In this document: piece by piece, positions 7,069-14,302 of the stretch
How positions within the stretch are numbered: the first letter of the stretch is position 1
Layout: every line of letters begins with the position of its first letter
Origin: CAYGSN01 sp964352675
GTDB lineage: Bacteria; Pseudomonadota; Alphaproteobacteria; Micavibrionales; Micavibrionaceae
NCBI GenBank assembly: GCA_964352675.1
Contig: CAYGSN010000038.1
Location: 1-14,353 of the forward strand
Length of the DNA stretch: 14,353 bases
Direction: 5' to 3'
Program-made: the position numbers and the translations under genes
The notes under the pieces: generated by a model
What the model saw: only the letters and a program-made list of their open reading frames with translations
The model's database searches: none
What the model was told of the DNA's origin: nothing

Positions 7069-9006
7069 TTATTGCAGAAATGGCGCTAGCAGCTCTTTTG
7101 GATCAATATTCGCTGTAAAGCTCAGGGTCATCTCATTGCCGTTGAGGATATCGGGGTTTCCTCCCGTCATCATGAAACGGGTTTCAACCTTGCCCCGGAT
7201 GTTGCCTCTCGGCTGTATTTCCAGCGTCCTGTAGTGGAAGTTTTTGAGGGCCATGGCGATGGTTTCGCGCTCCAACTCATCCCCTTCAATAAAATCCGGG
7301 AGAGCCCCCGTCCAGCGAATTGTGCCGGGATCGGTATTTCTCAACGTTCCCTCGTTTATGCCCAGGTTTTTATCAAATTCCAGAGTGCCGCTGATTTGGC
7401 CTTCGCTGCTTAATCCTTCTATCTTCAAAGCTTTTAGCAGCGGAACGGTTTTGATATTCGCAAATTTAAGTTTGCGGTCTTTCGCCAGGCTCGCGGTACC
7501 GCCAAAGATTCCGATTTTAACATTGTCCCAAACAACCTCATCGGGTGTTATATGGGCCTTCAGGCTGCATGTATGCGCCAGGCTTTGCCGGATAGATAAA
7601 CTGCATTTGAGTGGAGCTGTGCTTCCTGTTTCCAGGTTGCCTTTGTCATTCAGCTCAAAATTCCCGGAAATGCCGTCCAGACGCAACCACGGCAGGCCGA
7701 ACCCTGCATCGCGGATATCCAGCGCCACGCTGTTGCTGACGGCCTTTTTCTCAGCATTATAAGCAACAGAGCCACTGAGAACGCCCGTTCCCTGATGGAT
7801 GTAATGCAGGGCATGTGTGCCTTCGTCTTCCGCTCTGCGAAAAACGCCTTCAACAGCTTTCAGGAAGAGAGGGTCTGAAGAGAAATTAAAAATAACATCA
7901 CTTTCTTTTATTGATAATATTCCTTTTATATCAATGTTTTGATTTATATTTCTGATGTTTAATCTTATGTTCTGCGGAGGGTTTGTGTTGCTGCCCGAAA
8001 TCTCAAAAGGGAGGCTGATATTCCGGGCATTCCCGAAGATGGGAAGAATTTTCTCTCTATCCTCCAGTCCTGCCCATCCCGCAAGATATTCATCCAGCGC
8101 CTTGAATTCTTCCGCGTGTATCTCCCCGGAAATAAGAGGGGGCGCATCGTGATTCCGGTAGATATTCAGGAGAAATTCCAGAGCGCCGTCACCGAGGGAG
8201 CGGCTTTCTGAGAAAAGCTTCATCACACCACCGACAAGCTCCAGAGCTATAGAGGTGTTTTGCCAGGGCATCCCCATGATCTGGAATCCGCCTGCGCGCA
8301 TTTCGGATGTAATTTTTGTTGGGGTGGATCGATCTCCCGATATATTCATCCAGCCATTCATGCGTGTGGCTTTCATGTCCAGAAAGGGGATATTGAATTT
8401 TGCCTGCAGGATTTCAAAATCGGCATTCCAGCGTTCAGGGCCGATCAATCCATTCATTTTGCTTTCAAAGCTAAGCCAGTTCTGGCCGGAATTGATGTTG
8501 GCCTGCACTTCATAAGCGCCGCCTTTGCGCCGCGCCTGCCCGTTCAGAGAGAAAAACAACCCGCCATAATTTTCAGTAAGGAGGGAGAGCTGGGAGTCTT
8601 CCAGTACAATCCTCTCAAAGGGCAGGGTGCGCAGATCGAACGGACCGTTATGCCCGGAAAGTGTGATGCCGGGGGTCAGGCTTTCCGTGATTTCTCCCGT
8701 GAGTTTCAAACCCCTGAGATGCAAGGCATGAATACGCCCCAGCACAAGCGTATCCAACAGCCCGTAATGGATTTTCATCTCTGCTATGGTGCTAAATCCG
8801 TCCTCATCCAGGGCAATGTCACGGTAAATGATCCATCCTGCCTTGCGCTCCGGCTCCGGCAAGCGTGCTTTTCCAAAACCGCTCTCGGCAACAAAACGCT
8901 GTGCTTTCTTTTCGGCCTGTCCGGGGATATACGTGAAGAACAGCGTGGCCAGAAAGCTGGACAGCCCGAGGACAAAAATTCCGCCGATGATTAGAAATCT
9001 GCGCAT
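7069..9006 (-). CDS. YdbH/AsmA-like membrane-anchored envelope protein
   Basis: This is probably a periplasm-spanning protein anchored in the inner membrane. An N-terminal helix (about 4-27, LIIGGIFVLGLSSFLATLFF) follows two arginines and leads into a long beta-rich region with no cysteine-based or enzymatic motif. Residues 86-103 (TLVLGRIHALHLRGLKLT) resemble the N-terminal repeat of AsmA-like proteins. The last roughly 140 residues resemble the C-terminus of YdbH (Pfam DctA-YdbH), with the pattern EGQISGTLEF, NEGTLRNTDPGTIRW, ALKNFHYRTLEI and ending NIDPKELLAPFLQ. E. coli YdbH belongs with TamB and YhdP to a group implicated in phospholipid transport to the outer membrane. That role is inferred here by similarity read by eye. 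The gene starts 39 bases after the parE stop and is probably co-transcribed. It converges on the DASS transporter gene across four bases. The family call is moderately secure. Confidence 0.75.
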   Translation of the reverse strand: MRRFLIIGGIFVLGLSSFLATLFFTYIPGQAEKKAQRFVAESGFGKARLPEPERKAGWIIYRDIALDEDGFSTIAEMKIHYGLLDTLVLGRIHALHLRGLKLTGEITESLTPGITLSGHNGPFDLRTLPFERIVLEDSQLSLLTENYGGLFFSLNGQARRKGGAYEVQANINSGQNWLSFESKMNGLIGPERWNADFEILQAKFNIPFLDMKATRMNGWMNISGDRSTPTKITSEMRAGGFQIMGMPWQNTSIALELVGGVMKLFSESRSLGDGALEFLLNIYRNHDAPPLISGEIHAEEFKALDEYLAGWAGLEDREKILPIFGNARNISLPFEISGSNTNPPQNIRLNIRNINQNIDIKGILSIKESDVIFNFSSDPLFLKAVEGVFRRAEDEGTHALHYIHQGTGVLSGSVAYNAEKKAVSNSVALDIRDAGFGLPWLRLDGISGNFELNDKGNLETGSTAPLKCSLSIRQSLAHTCSLKAHITPDEVVWDNVKIGIFGGTASLAKDRKLKFANIKTVPLLKALKIEGLSSEGQISGTLEFDKNLGINEGTLRNTDPGTIRWTGALPDFIEGDELERETIAMALKNFHYRTLEIQPRGNIRGKVETRFMMTGGNPDILNGNEMTLSFTANIDPKELLAPFLQ

Positions 9007-9045
9007 GGAATAGGAATAGCAAACCCCGTCCCTGCCGGGAAGGGA

Positions 9046-11076
9046 TTAAACGTCGATCTCTTCAACGAATTCGGCGTTGTCCTGAATGAAGCGGAAACGC
9101 GCATCGGCATTTTTGCCCATCAGGCGCTCGACCAGATCTGCGACCTCGGCCTGCGGATCACCGGCTTCTTTCAGTTCTTCGCCGTCCAGCTCCTCGGTCA
9201 GGCCCAGAGCGGCGGCCGCATCGGGCAATGTCACCCGCAACAGAATACGGGTTTTTGGATTCATCGTGGTTTCTTTCAGCTGGTTGGCGGGCATCTCGCC
9301 CAGCCCTTTAAAGCGGCTGATATCGACTTTGCTCTTGCCCTTAAAGACGCTCTCCAGCAACTCGTCACGATGGGCCTCATCGCGCGCATATTCGCTCAGG
9401 GTGCCGCTGGCAAGCCGGAACAGAGGAGGTTGCGCGAGGAAGAGGTGACCCTGCTCAATCAGCGGGCGCATGTGAGTATAGAAAAAGGTAATAAGGAGTG
9501 AGGCAATATGCGCGCCGTCAACATCGGCATCTGTCATCACAATCACACGCTCATAGCGCAGATTATCCAGATTGAAATCTTTTCCTGCGCCGCAGCCCAG
9601 GGCAAGGATCAAATCCTGAATTTCCTGGTTCGCACGTATTTTATCGGCAGTAGCGCTGACCACATTCAGGATTTTTCCGCGCAGCGGCAGGATGGCCTGT
9701 GTCTCACGGTTTCTGGCTTGTTTTGCAGATCCGCCCGCACTGTCTCCCTCGACAATAAACATCTCCGTACCTTCCGAAGAGTTGCGCGAACAATCAGCCA
9801 GCTTTCCGGGAAGGCGTAATTTTCGGGTGGCGCTTTTACGCGCCATGGCCTTGTCATCGCGGCGTCTCTGGCGCTCCTCCGCGCGCTCGATAAGGGTTTC
9901 CAGCAAGCCGGAGCTGGCCGCCGTGTCGCTGGAGAGCCAGTGATCGAAATGATCTCGGATCGCCGCATCGACCAGCCGCGAAGCTTCGGCATTCGCCAGT
10001 TTCTCCTTGGTCTGCCCTTGAAATTGAGGTTCCTTGATGAACAGTGAAAGGATCACGGCCGCGCCTGATACGATGTCTTCGGCTGTTATCACAGAGGCTT
10101 TTTTGACATTCGTCATCTCGCCGTAATTCCGGATGCCGCGCGCCAATGCGGTGCGCAGGCCGCTTTCATGGGTGCCGCCCTGCGGGGTCGGGATGGTATT
10201 ACAGTAGGAGTGCGAAAATCCTTCGCCATCTTCCGGCCATGTGACGGCAAATTCCACGCGCCCTTGTTTGTCTGGCAGATCGGCTTTGCCGCAAAAAGGT
10301 TGGGGGGTGATTGTCGTACGCTCATGCAGTGAGGCTTCGAGGAAGTCTTTCAGACCGCCGGGAAAGTGAAACACGGCTTCTGCCGGTATGTCCTTGTCAG
10401 ACGGAATAACGGACGGATCGCATTTCCAGCGTATCTCAACCCCGGAATACAAATAGGCTTTTGAGCGCGCCATCTGATGCAGCCAGCCAGGCTTGAACTT
10501 TGCTTTTTTGCCAAAAATCTCCGGATCCGGGTGGAAGCTCACCGTTGTGCCACGCCGGTTGCTGACCGTGCCCAGATCTTCCAGTTTCGAGGTGGGATGC
10601 CCTTTGGAAAAGCTTTGTCTGTAGAGTTTTTTATCGCGCGCGATCTCCACCCACATATCGTCGGACAAAGCGTTGACGACTGAAATTCCGACGCCGTGCA
10701 ACCCGCCGGAGGTTTCATAGGCTTTGTTCGAAAACTTTCCGCCGGAATGCAGTGTGGTCAGAATAACTTCAAGAGCAGATTTTCCAGGAAATTTTGGATG
10801 TTCATCCACCGGTATGCCGCGCCCGTTATCGCGGATGACCACCGTGTTATTTGCTTCCAGCGCAATTTCAATCCAGTCCGCATGCCCGGCCACGGCCTCA
10901 TCCATGGAGTTATCCAGGATTTCGCCGGCCAGGTGGTGCAGCGCACGCTCATCCGTCCCGCCGATATACATGCCCGGGCGGCGGCGCACGGGTTCCAGTC
11001 CTTCCAGCACCTCAATGCTGTCGGCACCGTAATCATTTTTATCAGAAGGTTTTTTATTGGCGAACAGGTCGGACAT
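9046..11076 (-). CDS. parE: DNA topoisomerase IV subunit B
   Basis: ParE is the ATPase subunit of topoisomerase IV, which unlinks daughter chromosomes together with ParC (not in this window). The 676-residue protein has a complete architecture. The GHKL ATPase domain includes EILDNSMDE (52-60, with the catalytic Glu52 and metal-binding Asn56 positions), RDNGRGIP (82-89) and GGLHGVGIS (124-132). The transducer has the QTK loop at 355-357. The TOPRIM domain has EGDSAGGSAKQARNRE (443-458), LPLRGKILNV (464-473) and MTDADVDGAHI (514-524). RFKGLGEM is at 588-595. I prefer ParE over GyrB for three reasons: the PVRRRPGMYIGGTDERALHHL-type N-terminus, a length well below typical E. coli-type GyrB, and no large TOPRIM insertion. 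The start codon has no strong Shine-Dalgarno. It is followed by the YdbH-like gene and is divergent from the thioesterase gene. Confidence 0.95.
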   Translation of the reverse strand: MSDLFANKKPSDKNDYGADSIEVLEGLEPVRRRPGMYIGGTDERALHHLAGEILDNSMDEAVAGHADWIEIALEANNTVVIRDNGRGIPVDEHPKFPGKSALEVILTTLHSGGKFSNKAYETSGGLHGVGISVVNALSDDMWVEIARDKKLYRQSFSKGHPTSKLEDLGTVSNRRGTTVSFHPDPEIFGKKAKFKPGWLHQMARSKAYLYSGVEIRWKCDPSVIPSDKDIPAEAVFHFPGGLKDFLEASLHERTTITPQPFCGKADLPDKQGRVEFAVTWPEDGEGFSHSYCNTIPTPQGGTHESGLRTALARGIRNYGEMTNVKKASVITAEDIVSGAAVILSLFIKEPQFQGQTKEKLANAEASRLVDAAIRDHFDHWLSSDTAASSGLLETLIERAEERQRRRDDKAMARKSATRKLRLPGKLADCSRNSSEGTEMFIVEGDSAGGSAKQARNRETQAILPLRGKILNVVSATADKIRANQEIQDLILALGCGAGKDFNLDNLRYERVIVMTDADVDGAHIASLLITFFYTHMRPLIEQGHLFLAQPPLFRLASGTLSEYARDEAHRDELLESVFKGKSKVDISRFKGLGEMPANQLKETTMNPKTRILLRVTLPDAAAALGLTEELDGEELKEAGDPQAEVADLVERLMGKNADARFRFIQDNAEFVEEIDV

Positions 11077-11197
11077 GGTGATGAAGCGTTTAACTCTTTA
11101 ACTTTGATACAATTCCATTCATACTTACAAAAGGTAAGGATAGAGTTCAAATACCGCGAAAACCAGCGCAAATCAAATCAATTCACAGGATTTAAAA
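11077..11197. promoter_or_regulatory. Divergent spacer between parE and the thioesterase gene
   Basis: This 121-base AT-rich gap must hold the promoter regions for both directions. No hexamer pair is convincing. Minus-strand TTGATT, 17 bases, TATTTG is the best parE candidate, and plus-strand TACAAT is an isolated -10-like match. An inverted repeat CTTAC-AAAAG-GTAAG sits at 11124-11138, and a near-tandem TTTAACT repeat lies to its left. Either could be an operator, but both are short enough to arise by chance. Confidence 0.3.
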
Positions 11198-11614
11198 ATG
11201 ACACCTCCCAATTCCGGCTCTAGAAATACAGAAGATGACCAGCCTGTAGAGCTGCGCGGACGTGTTCCAACTTTGCGTGTGATTGCCATGCCGGCCGATG
11301 CCAATCCGCAAGGGGATATTTTCGGCGGCTGGATTTTATCACAGATGGATCTGGCTGGCGGGGCGCATGCTTACAAATACGTAGATGCGCGGGTTGTCAC
11401 AGTCGGGGTAGAGGCGATGAGCTTTCACAAGCCCGTTTTCATTGGCGATGATGTGAGTTTCTATACTGAAATTTCCAAAACAGGCACCACATCGATTACA
11501 ATAAAGATAGAGAGCTGGGCTTATCGGCGGGAGGGACGCCACTGTGAAAAGGTAACCGAAGGGCTGTTTACCTATGTAAGGATTGATAAAAACAGGACTC
11601 CCGTTTCTATCTAG
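11198..11614 (+). CDS. Acyl-CoA thioesterase, YciA-like hotdog fold
   Basis: This cytoplasmic enzyme hydrolyses acyl-CoA thioesters to free acid and CoA. The 138 residues fit a single-hotdog-domain subunit of the kind that forms hexamers in YciA. The diagnostic segment is at 36-51, NPQGDIFGGWILSQMD, where YciA has the same GDIFGGW and the conserved active-site Asp (here Asp51). It is followed by the GG and the long central helix. The strands MSFHKPVFIGDDVSFYTEI (74-92) complete the family pattern. A short polar extension (1-20) precedes the domain. The start is supported by AGGA seven bases upstream of ATG 11198. The next gene begins 21 bases after the stop, so the two are likely one transcript. 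Chain-length preference cannot be read from the sequence; the call of this subfamily is strong. Confidence 0.9.
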   Translation: MTPPNSGSRNTEDDQPVELRGRVPTLRVIAMPADANPQGDIFGGWILSQMDLAGGAHAYKYVDARVVTVGVEAMSFHKPVFIGDDVSFYTEISKTGTTSITIKIESWAYRREGRHCEKVTEGLFTYVRIDKNRTPVSI

Positions 11615-11635
11615 AGAGGCTGTAAAATATTTAAG

Positions 11636-12817
11636 ATGTTGAAAATAAATAGAAAAATTTTTGCTTTTTTGATTTTATCGCTTTCTCTATGTGCGGTGAT
11701 TCCTGCCGCCCATGCCGTTAAAATCAGCAAGGATTTTAAAAAGGAAATGCCGAATATCAAGCTTATCCCACAGGAGGAGTTTGAGACACAGACAATCCTG
11801 CATGAATCTAAGCCTTTTGACAACGAGGCGCTCGCCTATAGCATTCGGGTACCGAAAGACTGGGAGGAAAAGCAGTCGGAAGATCTTACAGAGGCGACGA
11901 TCACCAATAAAATTTATACCGAGCTGGCGATGTTCTACGGTCCGTCAAGCAATGGCTTGCGCAGCACGCTATCCATCAAGGCTATCCGACTGGAGTATAA
12001 TCTGAGCGCGGAGCAATGGTTTATCCAATTCCTGCTCAAGCGCGGTATCACGCCGGAGGGTATGAACGTCATTGACGAGAAAACGGCGGAGGGGATTTAC
12101 GTCACCGTTGAGGAAGCCGATTCCTTTTTTATCTACACCAAAATAGCCATTAATGGCCCGTATGCTGTCATTACCGACTATGTGATGCCCATCCCTGGCG
12201 CAAAGGGAGAGCGGCCGGTCCAGGTCCAGGTTGTTCAAAGTTTTAAGCTCCGGAACAATGTTGAAGGGTATGCCGAGAAAATGGAGGAGTATCGTTTTCT
12301 CGATATCATGAATTTCAAGTACCCCGTGTCATGGGAATTGCGCTCGGAACCGATGCGCACGATCGACCTGATCGAGCTGGAGCTGCTGAATATCCAGTCG
12401 CGCATTGTGAACACCAAAATCATTAAGCGCCAGGAATTCCTGGAAGGGAAGATGGATGTAAAAGTCGTGTCCTATGACATTGCCGATACACTGGAGAATG
12501 AGGAAAAAGAATTTCTAAAGCGTTTTCTTGAGCGCGATCTGATTTTAGGCGACGTTCTGGAGCAAAAAAAAGATATCAAGGGCGACGAATATGTCGAGTC
12601 TTCAGTTATCAAAGTTTACAAGCTGACCGACAGCAATCACCCCAATCTGCAGTTTGAGTTGTGGGTCGCCGTGATCGATGCGTTTGATTACTACATTATG
12701 GCCTCGGTCTATACCCCGTCCCGCGATGAAGATTATCCCATGTGGGCCAGAAACACCCAGACCTTCAGGGTGATTTTAGACAATATGCAGGTCAATGCGG
12801 AATCGTTTTACGAGTAA
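11636..12817 (+). CDS. Exported protein with two similar domains, function unknown
   Basis: I do not recognise this 393-residue protein. It has a clear signal peptide: KINRK, then a hydrophobic core (8-22), with cleavage likely after AHA at 27. There is no cysteine after the signal, so it is not a lipoprotein. The mature part seems to contain two related units. The first, about 67-204, runs from AYSIRVPKDWEEK to VVQSFKLRNN. The second, about 221-384, runs from FKYPVSWELRSE to NTQTFRVILDN. Each opens with a hydrophobic-Val/Tyr-Pro-x-x-Trp-Glu motif and closes with Q-[ST]-F-[KR]-[LV]. This resembles Mog1/PsbP-like folds (for example DUF1795), but that is a guess from pattern only. Only TTAAG precedes the ATG at short range; AGAGG is 16 bases upstream, so the start is supported mainly by the signal peptide. 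It probably shares a transcript with the thioesterase gene. Confidence 0.85.
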   Translation: MLKINRKIFAFLILSLSLCAVIPAAHAVKISKDFKKEMPNIKLIPQEEFETQTILHESKPFDNEALAYSIRVPKDWEEKQSEDLTEATITNKIYTELAMFYGPSSNGLRSTLSIKAIRLEYNLSAEQWFIQFLLKRGITPEGMNVIDEKTAEGIYVTVEEADSFFIYTKIAINGPYAVITDYVMPIPGAKGERPVQVQVVQSFKLRNNVEGYAEKMEEYRFLDIMNFKYPVSWELRSEPMRTIDLIELELLNIQSRIVNTKIIKRQEFLEGKMDVKVVSYDIADTLENEEKEFLKRFLERDLILGDVLEQKKDIKGDEYVESSVIKVYKLTDSNHPNLQFELWVAVIDAFDYYIMASVYTPSRDEDYPMWARNTQTFRVILDNMQVNAESFYE

Positions 12818-12838
12818 CCGTCTTAACGGCATATACCC

Positions 12839-14269
12839 CTATGAAGAATAATACATGTGGTATTCCACGGGGTGCACCATGGTTTCATAAAGATCAAGCT
12901 CTTCCTCTTTCAATGCGATATAGGCATTCAGCATATCTTCGGTGAACACATCGCCTTTGAGCAGGTATTCGTAATCATCACGAAGGGCGCTGAGTGCCGC
13001 GCGCAGGGAATGACAGACCGTCGGAATTCCCTCAAGCTCTTCACGCGGAAGGGCATAGAGATCTTTGTCCATCGCTTCACCGGGGTGGATTTTATTCGCA
13101 ACGCCGTCCAGGCCCGCCATCGTCATGGCCGCGAAGGCCAAATAGGGGTTGGCGGTCGGGTCGGGGAAGCGAACTTCCACGCGCTTGGCTTTTTCCGATG
13201 CACCGTATGGAATCCGGCAGGCCGCCGAACGGTTGCGTGCAGAATAAGCCAGCAACACAGGCGCTTCATATCCGGGCACCAGGCGCTTATAGCTGTTGGT
13301 TGATGGATTGGTGAAGGCATTCAATGAGCGGGCATGGCGGATAATGCCGCCGATGTAATACAGTGCGGTTTCAGACAGGCCGGCATAGCTGTTTCCGGCG
13401 AATAGTGGCTTGCCGCCTTTCCACAGGGATTGATGCACATGCATACCGGAGCCGTTATCGCCGTAGACAGGCTTGGGCATGAAGGTCGCGGTCTTGCCAT
13501 AGCTGTTGGCCACGTTATGCACGACATGCTTGTAAATCTGGATGTTGTCGGCGCTTTCCACCAGGGTGGAATACAGGATACCAAGTTCGCACTGGCTGGG
13601 GGCGACTTCGTGGTGGTGTTTTTCCACCGGAACGCCCATGGAATTCATGACGGTCAGCATCTCTCCGCGAATGTCAGACAGACTGTCAATCGGGCTTTCC
13701 GGGAAATATCCGCCTTTGACTTTCGGGCGGTGCCCCATATTGCCGGTGTCATAGTGACGCCCGGCGTTATACGGTCCTTCCTCGCTGTCGATCTCAAACC
13801 CGATACGGTTTTGCTCCATATGGATTTTAACATCGTCGAAAATAAAGAATTCGGCTTCCGGTCCGAAATAGGCTGTATCGGCTATGCCGCTGTCCTTGAT
13901 AAATTTCTCGGCCGCTTTTGCGATGGATCGTGGGTCACGGTTATAAGTCTTGCCGCTTTCCGGGTCGGAAATGTCACAGAAAATCTTGATCGTCTTTTGT
14001 GCGGCGAAGGGGTCAACCATCACTTTCCCAAGATCAGGGCGCGCCACCATGTCTGATTGATGAATTTCCTGCCAACCCGCAATCGAAGATCCGTCAAAGA
14101 AAATGCCGCTCTCCAGCAGGTCTTTGTCCAGCGTGCTGACATGCTGGGTTGTGTGCTGCCACTTTCCGCGCAGATCGGTGAAATTGAAATCAACGAATTC
14201 AATTTCATTCGTATCGATAAATTTGAAAAACTCAGTCGTGTTCTTGAATTTCAGGATATGGGCGCTCAC
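12839..14269 (-). CDS. glnA: Glutamine synthetase, type I
   Basis: This enzyme makes glutamine from glutamate, ammonia and ATP, as a dodecamer in the cytoplasm. The protein has 476 residues, within the usual range for bacterial GSI. Visible signatures are DGSSIAGW (59-66), GPEAEFF (136-142), the metal-binding HHHEVAPSQCE (218-228), NGSGMHVHQS (272-281), the flap region NPSTNSYKRLVPGYEAP (321-337), NRSAACRIP (346-354) and EVRFPDPTANPYL (365-377). Tyr405 in KDLYALP matches the adenylylation site, so control by GlnE and PII is expected. The start is GTG 14269: AAGGAG lies eight bases upstream and the protein then begins SAHILKF. A longer reading would run into the tRNA gene. glnB, often directly upstream in alphaproteobacteria, is not there; tRNA-His is. 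The gene converges on the exported-protein gene with a 21-base gap. Confidence 0.97.
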   Translation of the reverse strand: MSAHILKFKNTTEFFKFIDTNEIEFVDFNFTDLRGKWQHTTQHVSTLDKDLLESGIFFDGSSIAGWQEIHQSDMVARPDLGKVMVDPFAAQKTIKIFCDISDPESGKTYNRDPRSIAKAAEKFIKDSGIADTAYFGPEAEFFIFDDVKIHMEQNRIGFEIDSEEGPYNAGRHYDTGNMGHRPKVKGGYFPESPIDSLSDIRGEMLTVMNSMGVPVEKHHHEVAPSQCELGILYSTLVESADNIQIYKHVVHNVANSYGKTATFMPKPVYGDNGSGMHVHQSLWKGGKPLFAGNSYAGLSETALYYIGGIIRHARSLNAFTNPSTNSYKRLVPGYEAPVLLAYSARNRSAACRIPYGASEKAKRVEVRFPDPTANPYLAFAAMTMAGLDGVANKIHPGEAMDKDLYALPREELEGIPTVCHSLRAALSALRDDYEYLLKGDVFTEDMLNAYIALKEEELDLYETMVHPVEYHMYYSS

Positions 14270-14277
14270 GGTCAAAG

Positions 14278-14290
14278 CTCCTTTTTGGAG
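14278..14290 (-). promoter_or_regulatory. glnA ribosome-binding site within a small hairpin
   Basis: Read on the minus strand this is CTCC-AAAAA-GGAG. The GGAG is the glnA Shine-Dalgarno, eight bases before the GTG start. The upstream CTCC can pair with it as a four-base-pair stem with a five-A loop. The ribosome-binding site decides the glnA start with good confidence. Real sequestration by so short a stem is doubtful. Confidence 0.6.
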
Positions 14291-14302
14291 TGTTGGAATA
14301 AA

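Noticed and set aside
8260..8994. A 244-codon open frame antisense to the YdbH-like gene
   Set aside because: No recognisable motif, and the opposite frame has a coherent membrane anchor and family-like C-terminus.
9007..9045. Stem TCCCT-TCCCGGC-AGGGA after parE as a terminator
   Set aside because: A five-base stem with no following T-run on the minus strand; more likely read through into the YdbH-like gene.
12818..12829. CCGT-CTTA-ACGG hairpin between the exported-protein gene and glnA as a shared terminator
   Set aside because: Only four base pairs and no T-run on either strand; too weak to call.
13430..14056. A 208-codon open frame antisense to glnA
   Set aside because: A shadow of a highly conserved enzyme gene; no motif or ribosome-binding site supports it.
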